A stretch of 64,000 nucleotides of DNA from assembly GCF_016839145.1 (NCBI RefSeq), contig NZ_CP069303.1:4207001-4271000 (forward strand), in the 5' to 3' direction. This DNA comes from Shinella sp. PSBB067 (lineage in GTDB: Bacteria > Pseudomonadota > Alphaproteobacteria > Rhizobiales > Rhizobiaceae). Shown here in pieces: positions 1 to 9,933 of this stretch (the stretch's first letter is position 1; every line of letters starts with the position of its first letter). A program made the translations under genes and the position numbers. Below the pieces are notes generated by a model that ran no database searches, was not told the DNA's origin, and saw only the letters and a program-made list of their open reading frames with translations.

Positions 1-1
1 A

Positions 2-1291
2 CTGATGATGCCGCTCATCGTCGCCTGGGTCATCGCGCCGGGCTTCGTCGGCGATACGGAGAAGTTCGACGTGACGGTGAAGCTCGCTGTCGTCATGTTC
101 CCCTATCTCATGTGCATGTCGCTGACGGCCATGCTCTCGGGCATGCTGAATTCGCTGCACCACTATTTCGCCGCCGCCGTCGCCCCGGTCTTCCTCAATG
201 TCGTGCTGATCGGCGCGCTCGGCTACGGGCTCTGGCAGGGCGCCTCGCCGCTGGAGACGGCCTGGTATCTCTCCTGGGGCGTGCTCGCCGCCGGCCTTCT
301 CCAGATGGCCGTGCTCTACGCGGGCGTGCGCCACGCGGGCATGCGCATCGGCTTCCGCCGCCCGCGCATGACGCCGAATGTCAGGCGCCTGCTGTGGCTG
401 GCGCTCCCGGCCGCTGTGACCGGCGGCATCACCCAGATCAACCAGCTCATCGGCCAGATGATCGCCTCCACCAAGGACGGCGCCATCGCCGCCCTGCAAT
501 ATGCCGACCGCGTCTACCAGCTTCCCCTCGGCGTCGTCGGCATCGCCGTCGGCGTGGTCATGCTGCCGGAATTGGCGCGGGCGCTGAAGGGCGGCCACGA
601 GCGCGAGGCCGGCTACCTGCAGAACCGCTCGATGGAGTTCGTCCTGTTCCTGACGCTGCCGGCCGCCGGCGCGCTCTGGGTCATTTCCGACGAGATCGTG
701 CGCGTCCTCTACGAGCGTGGCGCCTTCAGCCCTGGCACGACGTCCATCGTGGCGGGCACGCTCGCCATCTACGGCCTCGGCCTTCCCGGCTTCGTGATGA
801 TCAAGGCGCTCAACCCCGGCTTCTTCGCCCGCGAGGATACGAAGACGCCGATGCGCATCACGCTGTTTTCGGTCGTCGTCAACTGCGTGCTGGCGGTCTC
901 GCTCTTCCCGTTCTTCTACGAGCGCGGCATCGCCACGGCCGAGGCGGTTTCCGGCTGGCTGACGGCGCTGATGCTCTTCGTCACGCTGGTGCGCCGCGGC
1001 CACTGGCCGCTGGAAAAGGCGCTCGCCTGGCGCGTCGCGCGGCTGCTCGTCGCGACCGTCGTCATGGCGGTCACGCTCAAATATGCCTCCGGCTATCTCG
1101 CCGATCGTCTTGGCCCGGCCGCCCGCCTCTACGAGCAGGTGATGGCGCTCGGCATGCTGGTCGTGCTCGCCATGGTCGTCTATTTCTCGGTCGCCTTCCT
1201 CATCGGCGGGGCGAATCTCGGCATGATCCGCCGCAACCTCGGGCGCAAGGCGCAGGCCAAGGCCGCGCCGACGGACAGCTCCGCGGAATAG
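2..1291 (+). CDS. murJ: Lipid II flippase MurJ, 3' part
   Basis: This is the last ~430 codons of an integral membrane protein of the MurJ/MviN family, which moves lipid II across the inner membrane for peptidoglycan synthesis. The family is usually about 510-530 residues, so roughly the first 90-100 codons lie left of the window and the frame is open to base 2. Hydrophobic helices alternate with short basic loops throughout. Typical MurJ stretches are visible, such as INQLIGQMIAS and LYERGAF. The C-terminal tail is Lys/Ala-rich. The next gene, trpS, follows about 730 bp later on the same strand, with a reverse-strand gene between them. Confidence 0.95.
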   Translation: MMMPLIVAWVIAPGFVGDTEKFDVTVKLAVVMFPYLMCMSLTAMLSGMLNSLHHYFAAAVAPVFLNVVLIGALGYGLWQGASPLETAWYLSWGVLAAGLLQMAVLYAGVRHAGMRIGFRRPRMTPNVRRLLWLALPAAVTGGITQINQLIGQMIASTKDGAIAALQYADRVYQLPLGVVGIAVGVVMLPELARALKGGHEREAGYLQNRSMEFVLFLTLPAAGALWVISDEIVRVLYERGAFSPGTTSIVAGTLAIYGLGLPGFVMIKALNPGFFAREDTKTPMRITLFSVVVNCVLAVSLFPFFYERGIATAEAVSGWLTALMLFVTLVRRGHWPLEKALAWRVARLLVATVVMAVTLKYASGYLADRLGPAARLYEQVMALGMLVVLAMVVYFSVAFLIGGANLGMIRRNLGRKAQAKAAPTDSSAE

Positions 1292-1301
1292 GCGTCTCCC
1301 G

Positions 1302-1778
1302 TCAGCGCGCGGCGAGCCTTGCGCGCCGGCTCAGGCGTGCAAGCCCGCTGCAATAGTGCCATGCGCGCCGCGGCCCCACGTCGACATGCACGATGCCGTT
1401 GCAATAGGTGCCGATGCCGCCGACGGCGGGCGCCGAGCGCGCCGCGGCGACGATCCGCTTCACCGAAACGCCGGGCACGCGGATGTCGGCCGCAAGGCAC
1501 TTGCGATGATAGGAACCGCGCCTGCCGTTCGAGCGATGGCCGGATGTGACGAGCGGCCGGCGGCCGACATGCCGGGCGATGTGGGCCAGGATCGCCTGCA
1601 ACCTGCCCGGAAAACATCGGTGCCGCACGCGCGCGGTCTGGATGGAATAGGTCCTCGCCACGGCCGACTTGTCGGTCCGGGACGCATGCTTGTGGCTGCG
1701 GCCTGCGGTGGTTTCGGTCGCGAAGAGCGATGTCAGCGCGACGACGCAGGCAAGCAGGATGGAACCGTTCTTTCGCAC
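1302..1778 (-). CDS. Peptidase M15A-like secreted protein (D-Ala-D-Ala carboxypeptidase-like fold)
   Basis: 158 residues with a GTG start preceded by GGGAGC about 8 nt upstream. The N-terminus (residues 1-26) is a signal peptide: two basic residues, a hydrophobic core and TTA/G near the cleavage region. The mature part carries the Zn-peptidase pattern of the M15A/YcbK group: SGHRS near residue 80, a His-x6-Asp-like segment (HRKCLAADIR) and a C-terminal HVDVG. It probably acts on peptidoglycan peptides in the periplasm. It is convergent with murJ and divergent from trpS. The family assignment rests on motif spacing only. Substrate unknown. Confidence 0.75.
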   Translation of the reverse strand: MRKNGSILLACVVALTSLFATETTAGRSHKHASRTDKSAVARTYSIQTARVRHRCFPGRLQAILAHIARHVGRRPLVTSGHRSNGRRGSYHRKCLAADIRVPGVSVKRIVAAARSAPAVGGIGTYCNGIVHVDVGPRRAWHYCSGLARLSRRARLAAR

Positions 1779-2017
1779 GGGTCAGCTCCCTTCGTGCCCT
1801 TTCGTCACAAAATCCCCAGGATCCCCGCGGGGAGGGAACAACCGGAAAGTGTCTTTTATAAGGATTTGCTTATGAAAGTGGGCACCGCAGGGACGCCCTC
1901 TTGATCGAGACCCCGGCGCCGTGCATAAGCGCGGCGTATTTTCGATACGCAGTTCCACCCCGGAATTGCTCGTGCAACAGGGACCAGGCCCTCCACCCGC
2001 CTGAAGGAAACACCGTC

Positions 2018-3085
2018 ATGAGCGCATTCAAGCCTCTCGTCTTCTCCGGCGTCCAGCCGACCGGCAACCTCCACCTCGGCAACTATCTCGGCGCGATCCG
2101 CAAGTTCGTCGCCCTGCAGGAGGACAACGACTGCATCTACTGCGTCGTCGACCTGCACGCGCTGACCGCCCAGCTCGTCCACGACGACATGCGGGGCCAG
2201 ATACGCTCGATCGCCGCCGCCTTCATCGCCTCCGGCATCGACCCGAAGAAGCACATCGTCTTCAACCAGTCCGCCGTGCCGCAGCATTCCGAGCTCGCCT
2301 GGATCTTCAACTGCGTGGCGCGCATCGGCTGGATGGAGCGCATGACGCAGTTCAAGGACAAGGCCGGCGGCAAGAATGCCGAGCAGGTCTCGCTCGGCCT
2401 TCTCGCCTATCCGAGCCTGATGGCCGCCGACATCCTCGTCTACCGCGCGACGCACGTTCCGGTCGGTGACGACCAGAAGCAGCATCTGGAGCTGACGCGC
2501 GACATCGCCCAGAAGTTCAACATCGACTTCGGCGCCCACATCCGCAAGGCTGGCACGGGCGTCGACATCGTCGTCGGCGAGGAGCCGGTGCATGCCTATT
2601 TCCCGATGGTCGAGCCGCTGATCGGTGGCCCGGCGCCGCGCGTCATGAGCCTGCGCGACGGCACGAAGAAGATGTCGAAGTCGGATGCCTCCGATCTCTC
2701 GCGCATCAATCTTCTCGACGATGCCGACACCATCTCCAAGAAGATCCGCAAGGCCAAGACCGACCCGGATGCCCTGCCGAGCGAGGCCGAGGGCCTCAAG
2801 GGCCGTCCCGAGGCGGAAAACCTCGTCGGCATCTATGCCGCGCTCTCCGACAAGTCCAAGGCCGACATCCTCGCCGAGTTCGGCGGCCAGCAGTTCTCGG
2901 TCTTCAAGCCGGCGCTGATCGACCTCGCGGTCAACGTGCTTTCGCCGATCACCGGCGAGATGCGCCGCCTGATGGACGACACCAGCCATATCGACGCGAT
3001 CCTCCGGGACGGCGGCGAAAGGGCGCGGGCGCGGGCCGAGAAAACCATGAAGGAAGTTCGCGACATCATCGGCTTTGTGCAGTAA
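2018..3085 (+). CDS. trpS: Tryptophanyl-tRNA synthetase
   Basis: 355 residues. It charges tRNA-Trp with tryptophan in the cytoplasm. The class I HIGH-type motif is present as HLGN at residues 19-22, after the usual [10 protein letters not shown] lead, and KMSKS lies at about residue 217. The start ATG at 2018 is preceded by AAGGAAA. The frame is open further upstream, but that part does not resemble the family. Length is normal for bacterial TrpRS. The gene stands alone, with a UspA gene 35 bp downstream on the same strand. Confidence 0.97.
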   Translation: MSAFKPLVFSGVQPTGNLHLGNYLGAIRKFVALQEDNDCIYCVVDLHALTAQLVHDDMRGQIRSIAAAFIASGIDPKKHIVFNQSAVPQHSELAWIFNCVARIGWMERMTQFKDKAGGKNAEQVSLGLLAYPSLMAADILVYRATHVPVGDDQKQHLELTRDIAQKFNIDFGAHIRKAGTGVDIVVGEEPVHAYFPMVEPLIGGPAPRVMSLRDGTKKMSKSDASDLSRINLLDDADTISKKIRKAKTDPDALPSEAEGLKGRPEAENLVGIYAALSDKSKADILAEFGGQQFSVFKPALIDLAVNVLSPITGEMRRLMDDTSHIDAILRDGGERARARAEKTMKEVRDIIGFVQ

Positions 3086-3120
3086 AGTCGCCTTGAAAAG
3101 GCCGTGTATCAGGAGCGCGT

Positions 3121-3612
3121 ATGGTTTCTCGACGACTTTCCCGCCTTGAAGGGCACCGCCGCAAGTTCCTGGCGGTCATTGACGACACGCCGGAATGCCA
3201 GCGCGCCGTCCATTATGCGGGAATGCGGGCGAAGAATTCCAACGGCGGCGTCGTCCTGCTCTACGTGATCGCCAATGCCGATTTCCAGCAATGGCTCGGC
3301 GTCGAGGAGATCATGCGGGCGGAAGCCCGCGAGGAGGCGGAGGCGGTGCTCGCCAAGGCGGCGCAGGCGCTGCGCGAGGCGATCGGCATCGAGTCGGAAA
3401 CGGTGATCCGCGAGGGCGTCGCGAGCGAACAGATCAATGGCCTCATCGAGGAGGACCGCGACATCGCGATCCTCGTCCTGGCCGCCGGCTCCGCCAAGGA
3501 AGGGCCGGGTCCGCTGGTCTCCTCGCTGGCAAGCCGGGCCCAGGCCTTCCCGATCCCGGTGACGGTCATTCCCGACCAGCTCACCGACGAGGAACTGGAT
3601 GCAATGAGCTGA
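3121..3612 (+). CDS. Universal stress protein (UspA family)
   Basis: 163 residues with one Usp domain. The protein begins its first beta strand with KFLAVIDDTPECQRAV and ends with VTVIPDQLTDEE. A GSAKEGPGPLVSSLA segment sits where ATP-binding Usp proteins have their G-x2-G-x9-G(S/T) loop, though spacing here is imperfect, so ATP binding is uncertain. An AGGAG motif lies a few bases before ATG. It sits between trpS and a NifU-like gene on the same strand, an arrangement common in rhizobia. The specific stress role is not shown by the sequence. Confidence 0.88.
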   Translation: MVSRRLSRLEGHRRKFLAVIDDTPECQRAVHYAGMRAKNSNGGVVLLYVIANADFQQWLGVEEIMRAEAREEAEAVLAKAAQALREAIGIESETVIREGVASEQINGLIEEDRDIAILVLAAGSAKEGPGPLVSSLASRAQAFPIPVTVIPDQLTDEELDAMS

Positions 3613-3708
3613 TCCGCCTGTCTTGAAGAGCGGCGCGCAAACGCCTATCTTCTTTTGAATTATTCTAAAGGAATGGGCCGACCGAAGCGCCCGGCCACGG
3701 AGAGAAAG

Positions 3709-4278
3709 ATGTTCATCCAGACCGAAGCGACGCCGAATCCGGCGACCCTAAAGTTCCTGCCGGGCAAAGTGGTGCTGGAGACCGGCACGGCCGAGTTCCG
3801 CGACGAGACGGAAGCGCGCGCGGCCTCGCCGCTGGCTGCCCGCCTCTTCGGCATTCCCGGCGTCAAGGGCGTGTTCCTCGGCTATGATTTCATCACCGTC
3901 ACCAAGGACGATGCCGACTGGCAGCACATGAAGCCGGCCATCCTCGGCAACATCATGGAACACTTCATGTCCGGCCAGCCGATTCTTGCCGGCGGCGCGC
4001 TCGGCGGCAGCGAGGATGAAGGCGGCGAGTTCTTCGATGAGGGCGACGAGACCATCGTGGCCACGATCAAGGAACTGCTCGACACCCGCGTGCGCCCGGC
4101 CGTGGCGCAGGACGGCGGCGACATCACCTTCAAGGGTTTCCGCGACGGCGTCGTCTACCTCAACATGAAGGGCGCCTGCTCGGGTTGCCCCTCCTCGACG
4201 GCGACGCTCAAGCACGGCGTCCAGAACCTTCTTCGCCATTTCGTACCGGAAGTGCAGGAAGTTGAAGCCGTCATGTAA
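3709..4278 (+). CDS. NifU-like Fe-S scaffold protein (NFU type)
   Basis: 189 residues. The start MFIQTEATPNPATLKF is the characteristic opening of the N-terminal Nfu domain (residues 1-90). The C-terminal NifU domain follows, with the CxxC pair in GACSGCPSS near residues 153-160 that holds a transient 4Fe-4S cluster for delivery to apoproteins. The frame is open for 18 more codons upstream, but ATG 3709 with an adjacent GAGA element is the family start. It lies just upstream of tsaB and rimI. No nitrogen-fixation genes are nearby, so a housekeeping role is likely. Confidence 0.93.
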   Translation: MFIQTEATPNPATLKFLPGKVVLETGTAEFRDETEARAASPLAARLFGIPGVKGVFLGYDFITVTKDDADWQHMKPAILGNIMEHFMSGQPILAGGALGGSEDEGGEFFDEGDETIVATIKELLDTRVRPAVAQDGGDITFKGFRDGVVYLNMKGACSGCPSSTATLKHGVQNLLRHFVPEVQEVEAVM

Positions 4279-4308
4279 GGCCCGCGCACCAGGCACCCGG
4301 TGCCCGGC

Positions 4309-4956
4309 ATGATCGTCCTGGCGATCGATACGGCGGGCACGGGCTGCTATGCGGCGCTCTATGATTCCAGTCAGGATGCGGTCCTCGGCGCCGCCGGTGC
4401 CGATATCGGCCGCGGCCATGCCGAGCGGCTGATGGAGTTCGTCGACGCGGCGCTTGACGCCGCGGGCGTCAGCCTTGCGGCCGTCGGCCGCATCGCCGTT
4501 ACCGTCGGTCCCGGCTCCTTCACCGGCATCCGTGTCGGCGTCGCCGCCGCGCGCGGCCTTGCGCTCGCCCTCGGCATTCCCGCCGTCGGCGTTTCCAGCC
4601 TTGCAGCGCTCGCCGCCGATCACCGCATCGGCGCGCCCTTGCTGGTGGCGATGGACGCCAGGCGTGACGAAGTCTACTGGCAGCTTTTCACCGCCGACGG
4701 CGAGGAGGCAACGCCCCCGGCGATCGCCACCATGGCCGAGGCGCGCGCCATCGCCGCCGGGCACGGCGGCGCGTTTGCGGGCTCCGCCGCCCATCTCCTG
4801 CGCGACGATGCACCGCCGCAGGCCGACGGTGCGTCCATCGTCACGGTCGCCCGCCTCGGCGCCCGCCTCGATCCGCAGGACCACCTGCCGAGGCCGCTCT
4901 ATCTGCGCGGTCCCGATGCCAAGCCGCAGGCGGGTTTTGCGATCCGGAGAGCCTGA
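4309..4956 (+). CDS. tsaB: tRNA threonylcarbamoyladenosine biosynthesis protein TsaB
   Basis: 215 residues from ATG 4309; a GTG at 4300 in the same frame is an alternative. It opens MIVLAIDTAGTGCYAAL and carries the TVGPGSFTGIRVGVAAARGL signature of TsaB, the inactive-paralogue partner of TsaD in the t6A37 tRNA modification complex. The stop TGA abuts the ATG of rimI, so the two are co-translated. Pairing of tsaB with rimI is widespread in bacteria. Confidence 0.93.
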   Translation: MIVLAIDTAGTGCYAALYDSSQDAVLGAAGADIGRGHAERLMEFVDAALDAAGVSLAAVGRIAVTVGPGSFTGIRVGVAAARGLALALGIPAVGVSSLAALAADHRIGAPLLVAMDARRDEVYWQLFTADGEEATPPAIATMAEARAIAAGHGGAFAGSAAHLLRDDAPPQADGASIVTVARLGARLDPQDHLPRPLYLRGPDAKPQAGFAIRRA

Positions 4957-5451
4957 ATGTCCCTCACCGACTATTTCACCCGCAAGCCCGTCTTCGAGAT
5001 CTTTCCGCTCGAAACGGACGATGCCGGCATTGCCGCGGCCCTGCACCGCGCGCGCTTTGCCCGGCCGTGGAACGACGGCGAGTTCCATTCGCTGCTCTCG
5101 CAGGAGCCTGTCTTCGGCTTTCTCGCCCTGAAGGAGGGCGCGCTCGGCCGCACGGCCGGCGGCTTCGTGCTGGCGCGCGCCACGGCCGGCGAGGCGGAGA
5201 TCCTGACCATCGGCGTCGACGAGCGATTCGCCCGCGCCGGCCTCGGCTGGCGGCTGATGCTGGCGGCGCTGCGCGAGGCGAAGATGCGTGGCGCGGAGGA
5301 TATTTTCCTCGAAGTCGACGAGGGCAATGCCGCCGCCCGCGGCCTCTACGCCAAGCTCGGCTTTTCCAAGGTCGGCGAGCGCAAGGCCTATTATGCCGCC
5401 GCTGATGGCAGCCGGTCCACGGCGCTTGTCATGCGGCGCGATCTTCGCTAG
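4957..5451 (+). CDS. rimI: Ribosomal protein S18 alanine N-acetyltransferase-type GNAT
   Basis: 164-residue GNAT acetyltransferase. The acetyl-CoA loop is seen in the ERFARAGLGWRLM segment (R/Q-x2-G-x-G/A type) near residues 88-100, followed by FLEVDEGNAAARGLYAKLGF, the typical RimI beta5-alpha4 region. The gene starts directly after the tsaB stop (TGAATG). By homology it acetylates the N-terminus of S18, although alphaproteobacterial RimI may have other protein targets. Confidence 0.88.
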   Translation: MSLTDYFTRKPVFEIFPLETDDAGIAAALHRARFARPWNDGEFHSLLSQEPVFGFLALKEGALGRTAGGFVLARATAGEAEILTIGVDERFARAGLGWRLMLAALREAKMRGAEDIFLEVDEGNAAARGLYAKLGFSKVGERKAYYAAADGSRSTALVMRRDLR

Positions 5452-5488
5452 TCCCCTTCCGGGGGGCATAACGAGAAGGGCTGGTCGC

Positions 5489-5914
5489 ATGGTTGATGCG
5501 GAAAAATCGCTGGAAGAGATTTGCGTCGAGCGCGGCATGCGCATGACCGAGCAGCGCCGCGTCATCGCGCGCGTGCTGGAAGCTTCCGCCGACCATCCGG
5601 ACGTGGAAGAACTCTACCGCCGCTCCTCCGCCGTCGACGCGCGCATTTCCATTTCCACCGTCTACCGCACGGTCAAGCTCTTCGAGGATGCCGGCATCAT
5701 CGAGCGTCACGATTTCCGCGACGGCCGCTCGCGCTACGAGACCGTGCCGGACGAGCACCACGACCACCTGATCGACCTGAAGACCGGCCAGGTCATCGAG
5801 TTCCATTCACCGGAGATCGAGGCACTGCAGGAGCGCATCGCCCGCGAGCACGGCTTCAGGCTCGTCGATCACCGTCTGGAACTCTACGGCGTTCCGCTCA
5901 AGGAGGGCGAGTGA
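5489..5914 (+). CDS. mur: Fur-family regulator, probably the Mn-responsive Mur of rhizobia
   Basis: 141 residues. The winged-helix DNA-binding half carries ISISTVYRTVKLFEDAGII, the Fur-family recognition region. The dimerisation half has the metal-binding DEHHDHLI cluster. The E. coli Fur CxxC pair that follows HHDHLI is absent here (HLIDLKTGQ). Loss of those cysteines is typical of rhizobial Mur, which represses Mn (and in some species Fe) uptake genes. The start at 5489 was chosen because the protein then begins like known rhizobial members. It is followed by a 172-bp gap and a plsC-like gene. Confidence 0.88.
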   Translation: MVDAEKSLEEICVERGMRMTEQRRVIARVLEASADHPDVEELYRRSSAVDARISISTVYRTVKLFEDAGIIERHDFRDGRSRYETVPDEHHDHLIDLKTGQVIEFHSPEIEALQERIAREHGFRLVDHRLELYGVPLKEGE

Positions 5915-6086
5915 GGCGAAGGCCTTCAAGACCCCCTCCGCCTGCCGGAATCTCCCTCACAAGCGGGGAGAAAGCAGGAGGCTTGCCCTTCCTTTTCATT
6001 CTCCGTCACAGGGCGCGGCAGCGTAAGCCCCTCGCCCTTGGGGGAAGAGGTCGGGGAGTGGTCTCCTCCCACCTCCGGGTGACCGC

Positions 6087-6875
6087 GTGATCACCTGGCT
6101 GCGCATCGCCCTCGGTCTCGTCATCCTCGCCACGGTCACGCTCGTCCTGCTGCCGGCCCAGCTCGTCGGCCTGCGCTTCAACCTCAAGATCCGCCGCTAC
6201 CTGCCGCGCCTCTGGCACCGCGTCGCCTGCCGGGTGCTCGGCCTCAAGGTGCGCCTGCACGGCACGCTGGAAAGAAGCCGCCCCCTCCTGATCGCCGCCA
6301 ACCACGCCTCCTGGAAGGACATCATGGTGCTCGGCTCCATCGCCGACGTCGTCTATATCGCCAAGTCCGAGGTGCGGGCCTGGCCGGTCTTCGGCATCCT
6401 CGCCCGCCTCCAGGCGACCATCTTCATCGAGCGCGAGCAGCGCCAGAAGACCGGCGACCAGGTGGACGAGATCGCACGGCGGCTGGCGGATGGCGAGATC
6501 GTCGTGCTCTTTCCGGAGGGCACCACCTCGGACGGCAACCAGCTCCTGGAGATCAAGACCTCACTCTTCGGCGCGGCCGCCTCCGCCGTGCCGCATGCAC
6601 CGGACGGCGTCGTGCACATCCAGCCCGTCTCCATCGCCTATACGGGCCTGCACGGCATGGCGATGGGCCGCTACCATCGCCCCATCGCCGCCTGGCCCGG
6701 CGATATCGAGCTCCTGCCGCATCTCCTCGGCATCGCGCGGGAAGGGGCGGTCGATGTCGACGTCGATTTCGGCGAGCGCGTCGACTACACGCGGGCGAGC
6801 AACCGCAAGGACGTGAGCCGCACAGTCGGCGCGCGCATCCGCGCCATGCTCGGCGCCCGCCTGCGCGGCCGCTAG
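6087..6875 (+). CDS. plsC: 1-acyl-sn-glycerol-3-phosphate acyltransferase (PlsC family)
   Basis: 262 residues with a GTG start. An N-terminal membrane helix ([20 protein letters not shown]) is followed by the acyltransferase motif block: NHASWKD (the NHx4D catalytic motif) near residue 72 and [10 protein letters not shown] near residue 142. It transfers an acyl group to lysophosphatidate in phospholipid synthesis at the inner membrane. It lies between the Mur-type regulator and miaB on the same strand. A role in ornithine lipid synthesis (OlsA type) is an alternative in rhizobia that the sequence does not exclude. Confidence 0.85.
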   Translation: MITWLRIALGLVILATVTLVLLPAQLVGLRFNLKIRRYLPRLWHRVACRVLGLKVRLHGTLERSRPLLIAANHASWKDIMVLGSIADVVYIAKSEVRAWPVFGILARLQATIFIEREQRQKTGDQVDEIARRLADGEIVVLFPEGTTSDGNQLLEIKTSLFGAAASAVPHAPDGVVHIQPVSIAYTGLHGMAMGRYHRPIAAWPGDIELLPHLLGIAREGAVDVDVDFGERVDYTRASNRKDVSRTVGARIRAMLGARLRGR

Positions 6876-6931
6876 AAGGCTCCAGGCGACGGGGCTTCAT
6901 TTTCCGGCCTTTTTCCACTATGGAAACGGCC

Positions 6932-8320
<1,389 letters not shown>

Positions 8321-8347
8321 CGGGCGGAACGCAAGGAGCCTGACCGC

Positions 8348-9400
8348 TTGAACGGACACGAACTGATGACGTCATCGCCGCGCCAGTCGAAACAAGGGAC
8401 CGACGCCAATCAATTCGTGCTCACTTTCGAGAACAATCGATACGCAAGCGAGCTCTTCGGCCAGTTCGACCAGAACCTGAAGCTCATCGAGCAGCGCCTC
8501 AACATCGATGCGCGCGCTCGGGGCAATTCCGTCTCCATCTCCGGCGAGGTGCTGGCCACCAACCAGGCCCGCCGCGCGCTCGACTATCTCTACGACCGGC
8601 TCCAGAAGGGCGGCTCCATCGAGCTTTCCGACGTCGAGGGCGCGCTCCGCATGGCGATCGCCGCGGACGACCAGCTCTCGCTGCCGACGATGGAGCGCAA
8701 GGCCAAGCTCACCATGTCGCAGATCTCCACCCGTAAGAAGACCATCGCCGCCCGCACTCCGATGCAGGATACCTATATCCGCGCGCTGGAGCGCTCCGAG
8801 CTCGTCTTCGGCGTCGGCCCGGCCGGCACCGGCAAGACCTATCTCGCCGTCGCCTATGCCGCCCAGCTTCTGGAGCGCGGCGCGGTGGACCGCATCATCC
8901 TCTCGCGCCCGGCCGTCGAGGCCGGCGAGCGCCTCGGCTTCCTGCCGGGCGACATGAAGGAGAAGGTCGATCCGTATCTGCGCCCGCTCTATGACGCGCT
9001 CTACGACATGATGCCGGGCGACAAGGTCGAGCGCGCCATCACCGCCGGCGTCATCGAGATCGCGCCGCTCGCCTTCATGCGCGGCCGCACGCTGGCCAAC
9101 GCCGCCGTCATCCTCGACGAGGCGCAGAACACGACCTCGATGCAGATGAAGATGTTCCTGACCCGTCTCGGCGAGAACGGCCGCATGATCGTCACGGGCG
9201 ATCCGAGCCAGGTCGACCTGCCGCGCGGCGTCAAGTCCGGCCTCGTGGAAGCCCTGCAGATCCTCCATGGCGTCGAAGGCGTGTCCGTGGTGCGCTTCAA
9301 GGATGCCGACGTCGTGCGCCACCCGATGGTCGCCCGCATCGTGCGCGCCTACGAGGCGCAGACGGCGGTGCAGGACGAAAGCGAGCAGGTGGACCGCTGA
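8348..9400 (+). CDS. phoH: PhoH-family ATPase (YbeZ)
   Basis: 350 residues. A TTG start is chosen because AAGGAG lies about 10 nt upstream; the next ATG (8366) would put it 28 nt away. Walker A is GPAGTGKTY near residue 157, and the Walker B-like VILDEAQNTT follows. The N-terminal portion resembles the KH-like region of YbeZ. It pairs with YbeY in 16S rRNA maturation and ribosome quality control in studied bacteria, and ybeY is the next gene here, 14 bp downstream. Confidence 0.93.
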   Translation: MNGHELMTSSPRQSKQGTDANQFVLTFENNRYASELFGQFDQNLKLIEQRLNIDARARGNSVSISGEVLATNQARRALDYLYDRLQKGGSIELSDVEGALRMAIAADDQLSLPTMERKAKLTMSQISTRKKTIAARTPMQDTYIRALERSELVFGVGPAGTGKTYLAVAYAAQLLERGAVDRIILSRPAVEAGERLGFLPGDMKEKVDPYLRPLYDALYDMMPGDKVERAITAGVIEIAPLAFMRGRTLANAAVILDEAQNTTSMQMKMFLTRLGENGRMIVTGDPSQVDLPRGVKSGLVEALQILHGVEGVSVVRFKDADVVRHPMVARIVRAYEAQTAVQDESEQVDR

Positions 9401-9414
9401 CGGTCCCGGCACCC

Positions 9415-9924
9415 ATGAGCGAACTCGACATCCAGATCTCCATCGAGGAGGGCGCATGGCCCTCCGAGGAGCGCCTGTTCGACATGAGCGGGCGCGTGCT
9501 CGGCGCGGCGGCGGATTACCTGCGAAAGCAGGAAAAGCAGCCGTTTCCGAAGACCGGTGCACCGGAGGTCTCGCTCGTCTTCACGAATGACGAGAGCATC
9601 CGCGCCATCAATGCGGAATGGCGCGGGCAGGACAAGCCGACCAACGTCCTTTCCTTTCCCGCCTTCCCGGTAACGCCCGGCAAGATGCCCGGCCCGATGC
9701 TCGGCGACATCATCTTCGCCGAGGAAACATTGACCCGCGAGGCGGCCGATCTCGGCAAGTCATTCGACGATCATCTCACGCATCTGATGGTGCATGGATT
9801 TCTGCATCTCTTCGGTTATGATCACATGGCAGACGAAGAGGCTGAAAAAATGGAGGGGCTGGAGACTCGCATTCTTGCCGAGCTTGGCCTATCTGACCCT
9901 TACGGGGATGGCCCCGAAGAATAG
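9415..9924 (+). CDS. ybeY: Endoribonuclease YbeY (rRNA maturation factor)
   Basis: 169 residues, a zinc metalloprotein of the UPF0054 family. The metal-binding signature HGFLHLFGYDH lies at residues 127-137, and NVLSFP occurs upstream as usual. It takes part in 3' processing of 16S rRNA; the S. meliloti homologue also affects small-RNA regulation. It is in an operon with phoH and corC with gaps of 14 bp and 9 bp. Confidence 0.95.
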   Translation: MSELDIQISIEEGAWPSEERLFDMSGRVLGAAADYLRKQEKQPFPKTGAPEVSLVFTNDESIRAINAEWRGQDKPTNVLSFPAFPVTPGKMPGPMLGDIIFAEETLTREAADLGKSFDDHLTHLMVHGFLHLFGYDHMADEEAEKMEGLETRILAELGLSDPYGDGPEE

Positions 9925-9933
9925 TTTGGACCA

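Noticed and set aside
3748..5565. 605-codon reverse open frame across the NifU, tsaB and rimI genes
   Set aside because: It covers three conserved forward genes; no motif or ribosome site supports it.
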